NCBI RefSeq assembly: GCF_932526225.1 | Contig: NC_064038.1 | Location: 2,110,001 to 2,174,000, forward strand | Source: Nematostella vectensis | Lineage: Eukaryota > Cnidaria > Anthozoa > Actiniaria > Edwardsiidae | DNA length: 64,000 nucleotides | Reading direction: 5' to 3' | Part shown: piece after piece, positions 50,261-63,000 of the stretch | Position numbering within the stretch: the stretch's first letter is position 1 | Layout: each line of letters starts with the position of its first letter | Translations under genes and position numbers: made by a program | The notes under the pieces: model-generated | Told to the model about the DNA's origin: nothing | The model's input: only the letters and a program-made list of their open reading frames with translations | Database searches by the model: none

Positions 50261-53200
50261 CGGAAAAAAAATTATCGATTGTAACCTTTTGGAGGTTACA
50301 CTCGTAAAACAAATTCCCGAATGTAACCCTGAAGCTTTTCCCGAATGTAACCTCCAGTCCGATGGTGACTTTGCTTGGGATAGTTTACGATACCAATAGT
50401 ATTAAAAGTAATTTTCATTACAATTCCCTTCAGCAATGCCACGTTAGTCTTTCGTTGCGGGCACTTGACTACTAACGCAGCGACCCGGGATCAATTCCCG
50501 CTGATAGCCTATTTTTTTTTCTTTATTTTTTTTTAAATATAGATACTTAATTATACTGTTCTTGGTGTGTCATGACATAAAAAGAAGGTATAGGGACATT
50601 TTTATGTACTCTCAGCATCTTTGATGTGCTCATGCTTTGTTCAGGATCCTGTACATATTTTATGCACACAAGAACTAACTAGATTCCTTGGATAACTTGA
50701 TTAAGTAGATTCTAACATAGAGCATAGCGCTCGATAGATTGATATACCTTTTTTTCCAAGTATACTGTTTTATTTTTCCTAATGTTACTTTTTGGAATTT
50801 ACATTCGGAAAAAAAATAACCTTTTGGAGGTTACACTCGTAAAACAAATTCCCGAATGTAACCCTGAAGGTTTTCCCGAATGTAACCTCCAGTCCGATGG
50901 TGACTTTGCTTGGGATATTTTACGATATCAATAGTAATTAAAGTAATTTTCATTACAATTCCCTTCAGCAATGCAACGTTAGTCTTTTGTTGCGGGCACT
51001 TGACTACTAACGCAGCAACCCGGGTTCGATTCCCGCTGATAGCTTATTTTTTTCTTTCTTTTTTGTTTTAATAACGATACTTAATTATACTGTTCTTGGT
51101 GTGTCATGACATAAAAAGAAGGTATAGGGACATTTTTATGTACTCTCAGCATCTTTGATGTGCTCATGCTTTGTTCAGGATCCTGCACATATTTTATGCA
51201 CACAAGAATTAACTAGATTCCTTGGATAACTTGATTAAGTAGATTCTAACATAGAGCATAGCGCTCGATAGATTGATATACCTTTTTTTCCGAGTGTACT
51301 GTTTTATTTTTCCTAATGTTACTTTTTGGAATTTACATTCGGAAAAAAAATTATCGATTGTAACCTTTTGGAGGTTACACTCGTAAAACAAATTCCCGAA
51401 TGTAACCCTGAAGCTTTTCCCGAATGTAACCTCCAGTCCGATGGTGACTTTGCTTGGGATAGTTTACGATACCAATATTATTAAAAGTAATTTTCATTAC
51501 AATTCCCTTCAGCAATGCCACGTTAGTCTTTCGTTGCGGGCACTTGACTACTAACGCAGCGACCCGGGTTCAAATCCCGCTGATAGCCTATTTTTTTTTC
51601 TTTATTTTTTTTTTAAATAAAGATACTTAATTATACTGTTCTTGGTGTGTCATGACATAAAAAGAAGGTATAGGGACATTTTTATGTACTCTCAGCATCT
51701 TTGATGTGCTCATGCTTTGTTCAGGATCCTGTACATATTTTATGAACACAAGAACTAACTAGATTCCTTGGATAACTTGATTAAGTAGATTCTAACATAG
51801 AGCATAGCGCTCGATAGATTGATATACCATTTTTTCCGAGTATACTGTTTTATTTTTCCTAATGTTACTTTTTGGAATTTACATTCGGAAAAAAAATTAT
51901 CGATTGTAACCTTTTGGAGGTTACACTCGTAAAACAAATTCCCGAATGTAACCCTGAAGCTTTTCCCGAATGTAACCTCCAGTCCGATGGTGACTTTGCT
52001 TGGGATAGTTTACGATACCAATAGTATTAAAAGTAATTTTCATTACAATTCCCTTCAGCAATGCCACGTTAGTCTTTCGTTGCGGGCACTTGACTACTAA
52101 CGCAGCGACCCGGGTTCGATTCCCGCTGATAGCCTATTTTTTTTCTTTTTTTTTTTTTTTAAATATCGATATTTAATTATACTGTTCTTGGTGTGTCATG
52201 ACATAAAAAGAAGGTATAGGGACATTTTTATGTACTCTCAGCATCTTTGAAGTGCTCATGCTTTGTTCAGGATCCTGCACATATTTTATGCACACAAGAA
52301 CTAACTAGATTCCTTGGATAACTTGATTAAGTAGATTCTAAAATAGAGCATAGCGCTCGATAGATTGATATACCTTTTTTTCCGAGTATACTGTTTTATT
52401 TTTCCTAATGTTACTTTTTGGAATTTACATTCGGGAAAAAAATTATCGATTGTAACCTTTTGGATGTTACACTCGTAAAACAAATTCCCGAATGTAACCC
52501 TGAAGCTTTTCCCGAATGTAACCTCCAGTCCGATGGTGACTTTGCTTGGGATAGTTTACGATACCAATAGTATTAAAAGTAATTTTCATTACAATTCCCT
52601 TCAGCAATGCCACGTTAGTTTTTCGTTGCGGGCACTTGACTACTAACGCAGCGACCCGGGTTCAATTCCCGCTGATAGCCTATTTTTTTTTCTTTATTTT
52701 TTTTTAAATATAGATACTTAATTATACTGTTCTTGGTGTGTCATGACATAAAAAGAAGGTATAGGGACATTTTTATGTACTCTCAGCATCTTTGATGTGC
52801 TCATGCTTTGTTCAGGATCCTGTACATATTTTATGCACACAAGAACTAACTAGATTCCTTGGATAACTTGATTAAGTAGATTCTAACATAGAGCATAGCG
52901 CTCGATAGATTGATATACCTTTTTTTCCAAGTATACTGTTTTATTTTTCCTAATGTTACTTTTTGGAATTTACATTCGGAAAAAAAATAACCTTTTGGAG
53001 GTTACACTCGTAAAACAAATTCCCGAATGTAACCCTGAAGGTTTTCCCGAATGTAACCTCCAGTCCGATGGTGACTTTGCTTGGGATATTTTACGATATC
53101 AATAGTAATTAAAGTAATTTTTATTACAATTCCCTTCAGCAATGCAACGTTAGTCTTTTGTTGCGGGCACTTGACTACTAACGCAGCAACCCGGGTTCGA

Positions 53201-56200
53201 TTCCCGCTGATAGCTTATTTTTTTCTTTCTTTTTTGTTTTAATAACGATACTTAATTATACTGTTCTTGGTGTGTCATGACATAAAAAGAAGGTACAATT
53301 CCCGCTGATAGCCTATTTTTTTTTCTTTTTTTTTTTTTAAATATAGATACTTAATTATACTGTTCTTGGTGTGTCATGACATAAAAAGAAGGTATAGGGA
53401 CATTTTTATGTACTCTCAGCATCTTTGATGTGCTCATGCTTTGTTCAGGATCCTGTACATATTTTATGCACACAAGAACTAACTAGATTCCTCGGATAAC
53501 TTGATTAAGTAGATTCTAACATAGAGCATAGCGCTCGATAGATTGATATACCATTTTTTCCGAGTATACTGTTTTATTTTTCCTAATGTTACTTTTTGGA
53601 ATTTACATTCGGAAAAAAAATTAACGATTGTAACCTTTTGGAGGTTACACTCGTAAAACAAATTCCCGAATGTAACCCTGAAGCTTTTCCCGAATGTAAC
53701 CTCCAGTCCGATGGTGACTTTGCTTGGGATAGTTTACGATACCAATAGTATTAAAAGTAATTTTCATTACGATTCCCTTCAGCAATGCCACGTTAGTCTT
53801 TCGTTGCGGGCACTAGACTACTAACGCAGCAACCCGGGTTGGATTCCCGCTGATAGCCTATTTTTTTTTCTTTATTTTTTTTTAAATATCGATACTTAAT
53901 TATACTGTTCTTGGTGTGTCATGACATAAAAAGAAGGTATAGGGACATTTTTATGTACTCTCAGCATCTTTGATGTGCTCATGCTTTGTTCAGGATCCTG
54001 TACATATTTTATGCACACAAGAATTAACTAGATTCCTTGGATAACTTGATTAAGTAGATTCTAACATAGAGCATAGCGCTCGATAGATTGATATACCTTT
54101 TTTTCCGAGTATACTGTTTTATTTTTCCTAATGTTACTTTTTGGAATTTACATTCGGAAAAAAAATTATCGATTGTAACCTTTTGGAGGTTACACTCGTA
54201 AAACAAATTCCCGAATGTAACCCTGAAGCTTTTCCCGAATGTAACCTCCAGTCCGATGGTGACTTTGCTTGGGATAGTTTACGATACCAATAGTATTAAA
54301 AGTAATTTTCATTACAATTCCCTTCAGCAATGCCACGTTAGTCTTTCGTTGCGGGCACTTGACTACTAACGCAGCGACCCGGGTTCAAATCCCGCTGATA
54401 GCCTATTTTTTTTTCTTTATTTTTTTTTTAAATAAAGATACTTAATTATACTGTTCTTGGTGTGTCATGACATAAAAAGAAGGTATATGGACATTTTTAT
54501 GTACTCTCAGCATCTTTGATGTGCTCATGCTTTGTTCAGGATCCTGTACATATTTTATGAACACAAGAACTAACTAGATTCCTTGGATAACTTGATTAAG
54601 TAGATTCTAACATAGAGTATAGCGCTCGATAGATTGATATACCTTTTTTTCCGAGTATACTGTTTTATTTTTACTAATGTTACTTTTTGGAATTTACATT
54701 CGGAAAAAAAATAACCTTTTGGAGGTTACACTCGTAAAACAATTTCCCGAATGTAACCCTGAAGCTTATCCCGAATGTAACCTCCAGTCCGATGGTGACT
54801 TTGCTTGGGATAGTTTACGATACCAATAGTATTAAAAGTAATTTTCATTACAATTCCCTTCAGCAATGCAACGTTAGTCTTTCGTTGCGGGCACTTGACT
54901 ACTAACGCAGCGACCCGTGTTCGATTCCTGCTGATAGCCTATTCTTTTTCTTTATTTTTTTTTTTTAAATATCGATACTTAATTATACTGTTCTTGGTGT
55001 GTCATAACATAAAAAGAAGGTATAGGGACATTTTTATGTACTCTCAGCATCTTTGATGTGCTCATGCTTTGTTCAGGATCCTGTACATATTTTATGCACA
55101 CAAGAACTAACTAGATTCCTTGGATAACTTGATTAAGTAGATTCTAACATAGAGCATAGCGCTCGATAGATTGATATACCTTTTTTTTTTCAAGTATACT
55201 GTTTTATTTTTCTTAATGTTACTTTTTGGAATTTACATTCGGAAAAAAAAAACCTTTTGGAGGTTACACTCGTAAAACAAATTCCCGAATGTAACCCTGA
55301 AGCTTTTCCCGAATGTAACCTCCAGTCCGATGGTGACTTTGCTTGGGATAGTTTACGATACCAATAGTATTAAAAGTAATTTTCATTACAATTCCCTTCA
55401 GCAATGCCACGTTAGTCTTTCGTTGCGGGCACTTGACTACTAACGCAGCGACCCGGGTTCGATTCCTGCTGATAGCCTTTTTTTTTCTTTATTTTTTTTT
55501 TAAATATCGATACTTAATTATACTGTTCTTGGTGTGTCATGACATAAAAAGAAGGTATAGGGACATTTTTATGTACTCTCAGCATCTTTGATGTGCTCAT
55601 GCTTTGTTCAGGATCCTGTACATATTTTATGAACACAAGAACTAACTAGATTCCTTGGATAACTTGATTAAGTAGATTCTAACATAGAGGATAGCGCTCG
55701 ATAGATTGATATACCTTTTTTTCCGAGTATACTGTTTTATTTTTCCTAATGTTACTTTTTGGAATTTACATTCGGAAAAAAAATAACCTTTTGGAGGTTA
55801 CACTCGTAAAACAAATTCCCGAATGTAACCCTGAAGGTTTTCCCGAATGTAAACTCCAGTCCGATGGTGACTTTGCTTTGGATAGTTTACGATACCAATA
55901 GTATTAAAAGTAATTTTCATTACAATTGCCTTAGCAATGCCACGTTAGTCTTTCGTTGCGGGCACTTGACTACTAACGCAGCGACCCGGGTTCGATTCCT
56001 GCTGATAGCCTATTTTTTTCTTTATTTTTTTTTTTAAATATCGATACTTAATTATACTGTTCTTGGTGTGTCATGACATAAAAAGAAGGTATAGGGACAT
56101 TTTTATGTACTCTCAGCATCTTTGATGTGCTCATGCTTTGTTCAGGATCCTGTACATATTTTATGAACACAAGAACTAACTAGATTCCTTGGATAACTTG

Positions 56201-59200
56201 ATTAAGTAGATTCTAACATAGAGCATAGCGCTCGATAGATTGATATACCTTTTTTTCCGAGTATACTGTTTTATTTTTCCTAATGTTACTTTTTGGAATT
56301 TAAATTCGGAAAAAAATTTTTCGATTGTAACCTTTTGGAGGTTACACTCGTAAAACAAATTCCCGAATGTAACCCTGAAGCTTTTCCCGAATGTAACCTC
56401 CAGTCCGATGGTGACTTTGCTTGGGATAGTTTACGATACCAATAGTATTAAAAGTAATTTTCATTACAATTCCCTTCAGCAATGCCACGTTAGTCTTTCG
56501 TTGCGGGCACTTGACTACTAACGCAGCAACCCGGGTTCGATTCCCGCTGATAGCCTATTTTTTTTTTCTTTAATTTTTTTTAAATATCGATACTTAATTA
56601 TACTGTTCTTGGTGTGTCATGACATAAAAAGAAGGTATAGGGACATTTTTATGTACTCTCAGCATCTTTGATGTGCTCATGCTTTGTTCAGGATCCTGTA
56701 CATATTTTATGCACACAAGAACTAACTAGATTCCTTGGATAACTTGATTAAGTAGATTCTAACATAGAGCATAGCGCTCGATAGATTGATATACCTTTTT
56801 TTCCGAGTATACTGTTTTATTTTTCCTAATGTTACATTTTGGAATTTACATTCGGAAAAAAAAATTATCGATTGTAACCTTTTGGAGGTTACACTCGTAA
56901 AACAAATTCCCGAATGTAACCCTGAAGCTTTTCCCGAATGTAACCTCCAGTCCGATGGTGACTTTGCTTGGGATAGTTTACGATACCAATAGTATTAAAA
57001 GTAATTTTCAATACAATTCCCTTCAGCAATGCCACGTTAGTCTTTCGTTGCGGGCACTTGACTACTAACGCAGCGACCCGGGTTCGATTCCTGCTGATAG
57101 CCTATTTTTTTTTCTTTCTTTTTTTTTTTAAATATAGATACTTAATTATACTGTTCTTGGTGTTTCATGACATAAAAAGAAGGTATAGGGACATTTTTAT
57201 GTACTCTCAGCATCTTTGATGTGCTCATGCTTTGTTCAGGATCCTGTACATATTTTATGCACACAAGAACTAACTAGATTCCTTGGATAACTTGATTAAG
57301 TGGATTCTAACATAGAGCATAGCGCTCGATAGATTGATATACCTTTTTTTCCGAGTATACTGTTTTATTTTTCCTAATGTTACTTTTTGGAATTTTCATT
57401 CGGAAAAAAAAATAACCTTTTGGAGGTTACACTCGTAAAACAAATTCCCGAATGTAACCCTGAAGCTTTTCCCGAATGTAACCTCCAGTCCGATGGTGAC
57501 TTTGCTTGGGATAGTTTACGATACCAATAGTTTTAAAAGTAATTTTCATTACAATTCCCTTCAGCAATGCCACGTTAGTCTTTCGTTGCGGGCACTTGAC
57601 TACTAACGCAGCGACCCGTGTTCAATTCCCGCGGATAGCCTATTTTTTTTTCTTTATTTTTTTTTTAAATATAGATACTTAATTATACTGTTCTTGGTGT
57701 GTCATGACATAAAAAGAAGGTATAGGGACATTTTTATGTACTCTCAGCATCTTTGATGTGCTCATGCTTTGTTCAGGATCCTGTACATATTTTATGAACA
57801 CAAGAACTAACTAGATTCCTTGGATAACTTGATTACGTAGATTCTAACATAGAGCATAGCGCTCGATAGATTGATATACCTTTTTTTCCGAGTATACTGT
57901 TTTAGTTTTTCCTAATGTTACTTTTTGGAATTTACATTCGGAAAAAAAATTATCGATTGTAACCTTTTGGAGGTTACACTCGTAAAACAAATTCCCGAAT
58001 GTAACCCTGAAGCTTTTCCCGAATGTAACCTCCAGTCTGATGGTGACTTTGTTTGGGATAGTTTACGATACCAATAGTATTAAAAGTAATTTTCATTACA
58101 ATTCCCTTCAGCAATGCCACGTTAGTCTTTCGTTGCGGGCACTTGACTACTAACGCAGCGACCCGTGTTCAATTCCCGCGGATAGCCTATTTTTTTTTCT
58201 TTATTTTTTTTTTTAAATATAGATACTTAATTATACTGTTCTTGGTGTGTCATGACATAAAAAGAAGGTATAGGGACATTTTTATATACTCTCAGCATCT
58301 TTGATGTGCTCATGCTTTGTTCAGGATCCTGTACATATTTTATGAATACAAGAACTAACTAGATTCCTTGGATAACTTGATTAAGTAGATTCTAACATAG
58401 AGCATAGCGCTCGATAGATTGATATACCTTTTTTTCCGAGTATACTGTTTTATTTTTCCTAATGTTACTTTTTGGAATTTACATTCGGAAAAAAAATTAT
58501 CGATTGTAACCTTTTGGAGGTTACACTCGTAAAACAAATTCCCGAATGTAACCCTGAAGCTTTTCCCGAATGTAACCTCCAGTCCGATGGTGACTTTGCT
58601 TGGGATAGTTTACGATACCAATAGTATTAAAAGTAATTTTCATTACAATTCCCTTCAGCAATGCCACGTTAGTCTTTCGTTGCGGGCACTTGACTACTAA
58701 CGCAGCAACCCGGGTTCGATTCCCGCTGATAGCCTATTTTTTTTTTTCTTTAATTTTTTTTAAATATCGATACTTAATTATACTGTTCTTGGTGTGTCAT
58801 GACATAAAAAGAAGGTATAGGGACATTTTTATGTACTCTCAGCATCTTTGATGTGCTCATGCTTTGTTCAGGATCCTGTACATATTTTATGCACACAAGA
58901 ACTAACTAGATTCCTTGGATAACTTGATTAAGTAGATTCTAACATAGAGCATAGCGCTCGATAGATTGATATACCTTTTTTTCCGAGTATACTGTTTTAT
59001 TTTTCCTAATGTTACATTTTGGAATTTACATTCGGAAAAAAAATTATCGATTGTAACCTTTTGGAGGTTACACTCGTAAAACAAATTCCCGAATGTAACC
59101 CTGAAGCTTTTCCCGAATGTAACCTCCAGTCCGATGGTGACTTTGCTTGGGATAGTTTACGATACCAATAGTATTAAAAGTAATTTTCAATACAATTCCC

Positions 59201-60000
59201 TTCAGCAATGCCACGTTAGTCTTTCGTTGCGGGCACTTGACTACTAACGCAGCGACCCGGGTTCGATTCCTGCTGATAGCCTATTTTTTTTTCTTTCTTT
59301 TTTTTTTTAAATATAGATACTTAATTATACTGTTCTTGGTGTTTCATGACATAAAAAGAAGGTATAGGGACATTTTTATGTACTCTCAGCATCTTTGATG
59401 TGCTCATGCTTTGTTCAGGATCCTGTACATATTTTATGCACACAAGAACTAACTAGATTCCTTGGATAACTTGATTAAGTAGATTCTAACATAGAGCATA
59501 GCGCTCGATAGATTGATATACCTTTTTTTCCGAGTATACTGTTTTATTTTTCCTAATGTTACTTTTTGGAATTTTCATTCGGAAAAAAAATAACCTTTTG
59601 GAGGTTACACTCGTAAAACAAATTCCCGAATGTAACCCTGAAGCTTTTCCCGAATGTAACCTCCAGTCCGATGGTGACTTTGCTTGGGATAGTTTACGAT
59701 ACCAATAGTATTAAAAGTAATTTTCATTACAATTCCCTTCAGCAATGCCACGTTAGTCTTTCGTTGCGGGCACTTGACTACTAACGCAGCAACCCGGGTT
59801 CGATTCCCGCTGATAGCCTATTTTTTTTTCTTTATTTTTTTTTAAATATCGATACTTAATTATACTGTTCTTGGTGTGTCATGACATAAAAAGAAGGTAT
59901 AGGGACATTTTTATGTACTCTCAGCATCTTTGATGTGCTCATGCTTTGTTAAGGATCCTGCACATATTTTATGCACACAAGAACTAACTAGATTCCTTGG
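50260..60000 (+). repeat. 18-monomer block, copy 2, with an internal deletion and an insertion
   Basis: From about 50260 to 53295 the sequence follows copy 1 at an offset of 9758 bp. From about 53.6 to 57.4 kb it follows copy 1 at 7675-7676 bp, so about 2.08 kb is missing at 53295/53296. From about 58.56 to 59.98 kb the offset is 9855 bp. GAATTTTCATTCGG therefore appears three times (49715, 57391 and 59570). Between the last two, about 57.5-58.5 kb is a block of the GATTACGTAG/TTTTAGTTTTTCC type. A tract near 54.38-54.6 kb carries variants of the 44-kb region (GTTCAAATCC, AAATAAAGATAC, GTATATGGAC), a probable conversion patch. Confidence 0.75.
53180..53400 (+). repeat. Illegitimate junction with a short partial monomer
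   Basis: GACATAAAAAGAAGGTA, which is otherwise followed by TAGGGACATT or a close variant, is joined here at 53295/53296 to CAATTCCCGCTGATAG from the tRNA-like T arm. About 96 bp (T arm, T tract and the ATACTTAATTATACTG region) are present twice in a row, from two different monomer subtypes. This is the only out-of-register join seen in the satellite, and it coincides with the 9758-to-7675-bp offset change. End joining after a break, or an assembly join, would both give this. Confidence 0.8.
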
Positions 60001-63000
60001 ATAACTTGATTAAGTAGATTCTAACATAGAGCATAGCGCTCGATAGATTGATATACCTTTTTTTCCGAGTATACTGTTTTATTTTTCCTAATGTTACTTT
60101 TTGGAATTTACATTCGGAAAAAAAATTATCGATTGTAACCTTTTGGAGGTTACACTCGTAAAACAAATTCCCGAATGTAACCCTGAAGCTTTTCCCGAAT
60201 GTAACCTCCAGTCCGATGGTGACTTTGCTTGGGATAGTTTACGATACCAATAGTATTAAAAGTAATTTTCATTACAATTCCCTTCAGCAATGCCACGTTA
60301 GTCTTTCGTTGCGGGCACTTGACTACTAACCAGCGACCCGGGTTCAATCCCCGCTGATAGCCTATTTTTTTTCTTTTTTTTTTAATATCGATACTTAATT
60401 ATACTGTTCTTGGTGTGTCATGACATAAAAAGAAGGTATAGGGACATTTTTATGTACTCTCAGCATCTTTGATGTGCTCATGCTTTGTTCAGGATCCTGT
60501 ACATATTTTATGAACACAAGAACTAACTAGATTCCTTGGATAACTTGATTAAGTAGATTCTAACATAGAGCATAGCGCTCGATAGATTGATATACCTTTT
60601 TTTCCGAGTATACTGTTTTATTTTTCATAATGTTACTTTTTGGAATTTACATTCGGAAAAAAAATTATCGATTGTAACCTTTTGGAGGTTACACTCGTAA
60701 AACAAATTCCCGAATGTAACCCTGAAGCTTTTCCCGAATGTAACCTCCAGTCTGATGGTGACTTTGCTTGGGATAGTTTACGATACCAATAGTATTAAAA
60801 GTAATTTTCATTACAATTCCCTTCATCAATGCCACGTTAGTCTTTCGTTGCGGGCACTTGACTACTAACGCAGCAACCCGGGTTCGATTCCCGCTGATAG
60901 CCTATTTTTTTTCTTTATTTTTTTTTTAAATATCGATACTTAATTATACTGTTCTTGGTGTGTCATGACATAAAAAGAAGGTATAGGTACATTTTTATGT
61001 ACTCTCAGCATCTTTGATGTGCTCATGCTTTGTTCAGGATCTTGCACATATTTTATGCACACAAGAACTAACTAGATTCCTTGGATAACTTGATTAAGTA
61101 GATTCTAACATAGAGCATAGCGCTCGATAGATTGATATACCTTTTTTCGAGTGTACTGTTTTATTTTTCCTAATGTTACTTTTTGGAATTTACATTCGGA
61201 AAAAAAATTATCGATTGTAACCTTTTGGATGTTACACTCGTAAAACAAATTCCCGAATGTAACCCTGAAGCTTTTCCCGAATGTAACCTCCAGTCCGATG
61301 GTGACTTTGCTTGGGATAGTTTACGATACCAATAGTTTTAAAAGTAATTTTCATTACAATTCCCTTCAGCAATGCCACGTTAGTCTTTCGTTGCGGGCAC
61401 TTGACTACTAACGCAGCGACCCGTGTTCAATTCCCGCGGATAGCCTATTTTTTTTTCTTTATTTTTTTTTTAAATATAGATACTTAATTATACTGTTCTT
61501 GGTGTGTCATGACATAAAAAGAAGGTATAGGGACATTTTTATGTACTCTCAGCATCTTTGATGTGCTCATGCTTTGTTCAGGATCCTGTACATATTTTAT
61601 GAACACAAGAACTAACTAGATTCCTTGGATAACTTGATTACGTAGATTCTAACATAGAGCATAGCGCTCGATAGATTGATATACCTTTTTTTCCGAGTAT
61701 ACTGCTTTAGTTTTTCCTAATGTTACTTTTTGGAATTTACATTCGGAAAAAAAATTATCGATTGTAACCTTTTGGAGGTTACACTCGTAAAACAAATTCC
61801 CGAATGTAACCCTGAAGCTTTTCCCGAATGTAACCTCCAGTCTGATGGTGACTTTGTTTGGGATAGTTTACGATACCAATAGTATTAAAAGTAATTTTCA
61901 TTACAATTCCCTTCAGCAATGCCACGTTAGTCTTTCGTTGCGGGCACTTGACTACTAACGCAGCGACCCGTGTTCAATTCCCGCGGATAGCCTATTTTTT
62001 TTTCTTTATGTTTTTTTTTTTAAATATAGATACTTAATTATACTGTTCTTGGTGTGTCATGACATAAAAAGAAGGTATAGGGACATTTTTATATACTCTC
62101 AGCATCTTTGATGTGCTCATGCTTTGTTCAGGATCCTGTACTTATTTTATGAATACAAGAACTAACTAGATTCCTTGGATAACTTGATTAAGTAGATTCT
62201 AACATAGAGCATAGCGCTCGATAGATTGATATACCTTTTTTTCCGAGTATACTGTTTTATTTTTCCTAATGTTACTTTTTGGAATTTACATTCGGAAAAA
62301 AAATTATCGATTGTAACCTTTTGGAGGTTACACTCGTAAAACAAATTCCCGAATGTAACCCTGAAGCTTTTCCCGAATGTAACCTCCAGTCTGATGGTGA
62401 CTTTGCTTGGGATAGTTTACGATACAAATAGTATTAAAAGTAATTTTCATTACAATTCCCTTCAGCAATGCCACGTTAGTCTTTCGTTGCGGGCACTTGA
62501 CTACTAACGCAGCTACCCGGGTTCGATTCCCGCTGATAGCCTATTTTTTTTTCTTTATTTTTTTTTTAAATATCGATACTTAATTATACTGTTCTTGGTG
62601 TGTCATGACATAAAAAGAAGGTATAGGTACATTTTTATGTACTCTCAGCATCTTTGATGTGCTCATGCTTTGTTCAGGATCCTGTACATATTTTATGCAC
62701 ACAAGAACTAACTAGATTCCTTGGATAACTTCATTAAGTAGATTCTAACATAGAGCATAGCGCTCGATAGATTGATATACCTTTTTTTCCGAGTATACTG
62801 TTTTATTTTTCCTAATGTTACTTTTTGGAATTTACATTCGGAAAAAAAATTATCGATTGTAACCTTTTGGAGGTTACACTCGTAAAACAAATTCCCGAAT
62901 GTAACCCTGAAGCTTTTCCCGAATGTAACCTCCAGTCCGATGGTGACTTTGCTTGGGATAGTTTACGATACCAATAGTATTAAAAGTACTTTTCATTACA

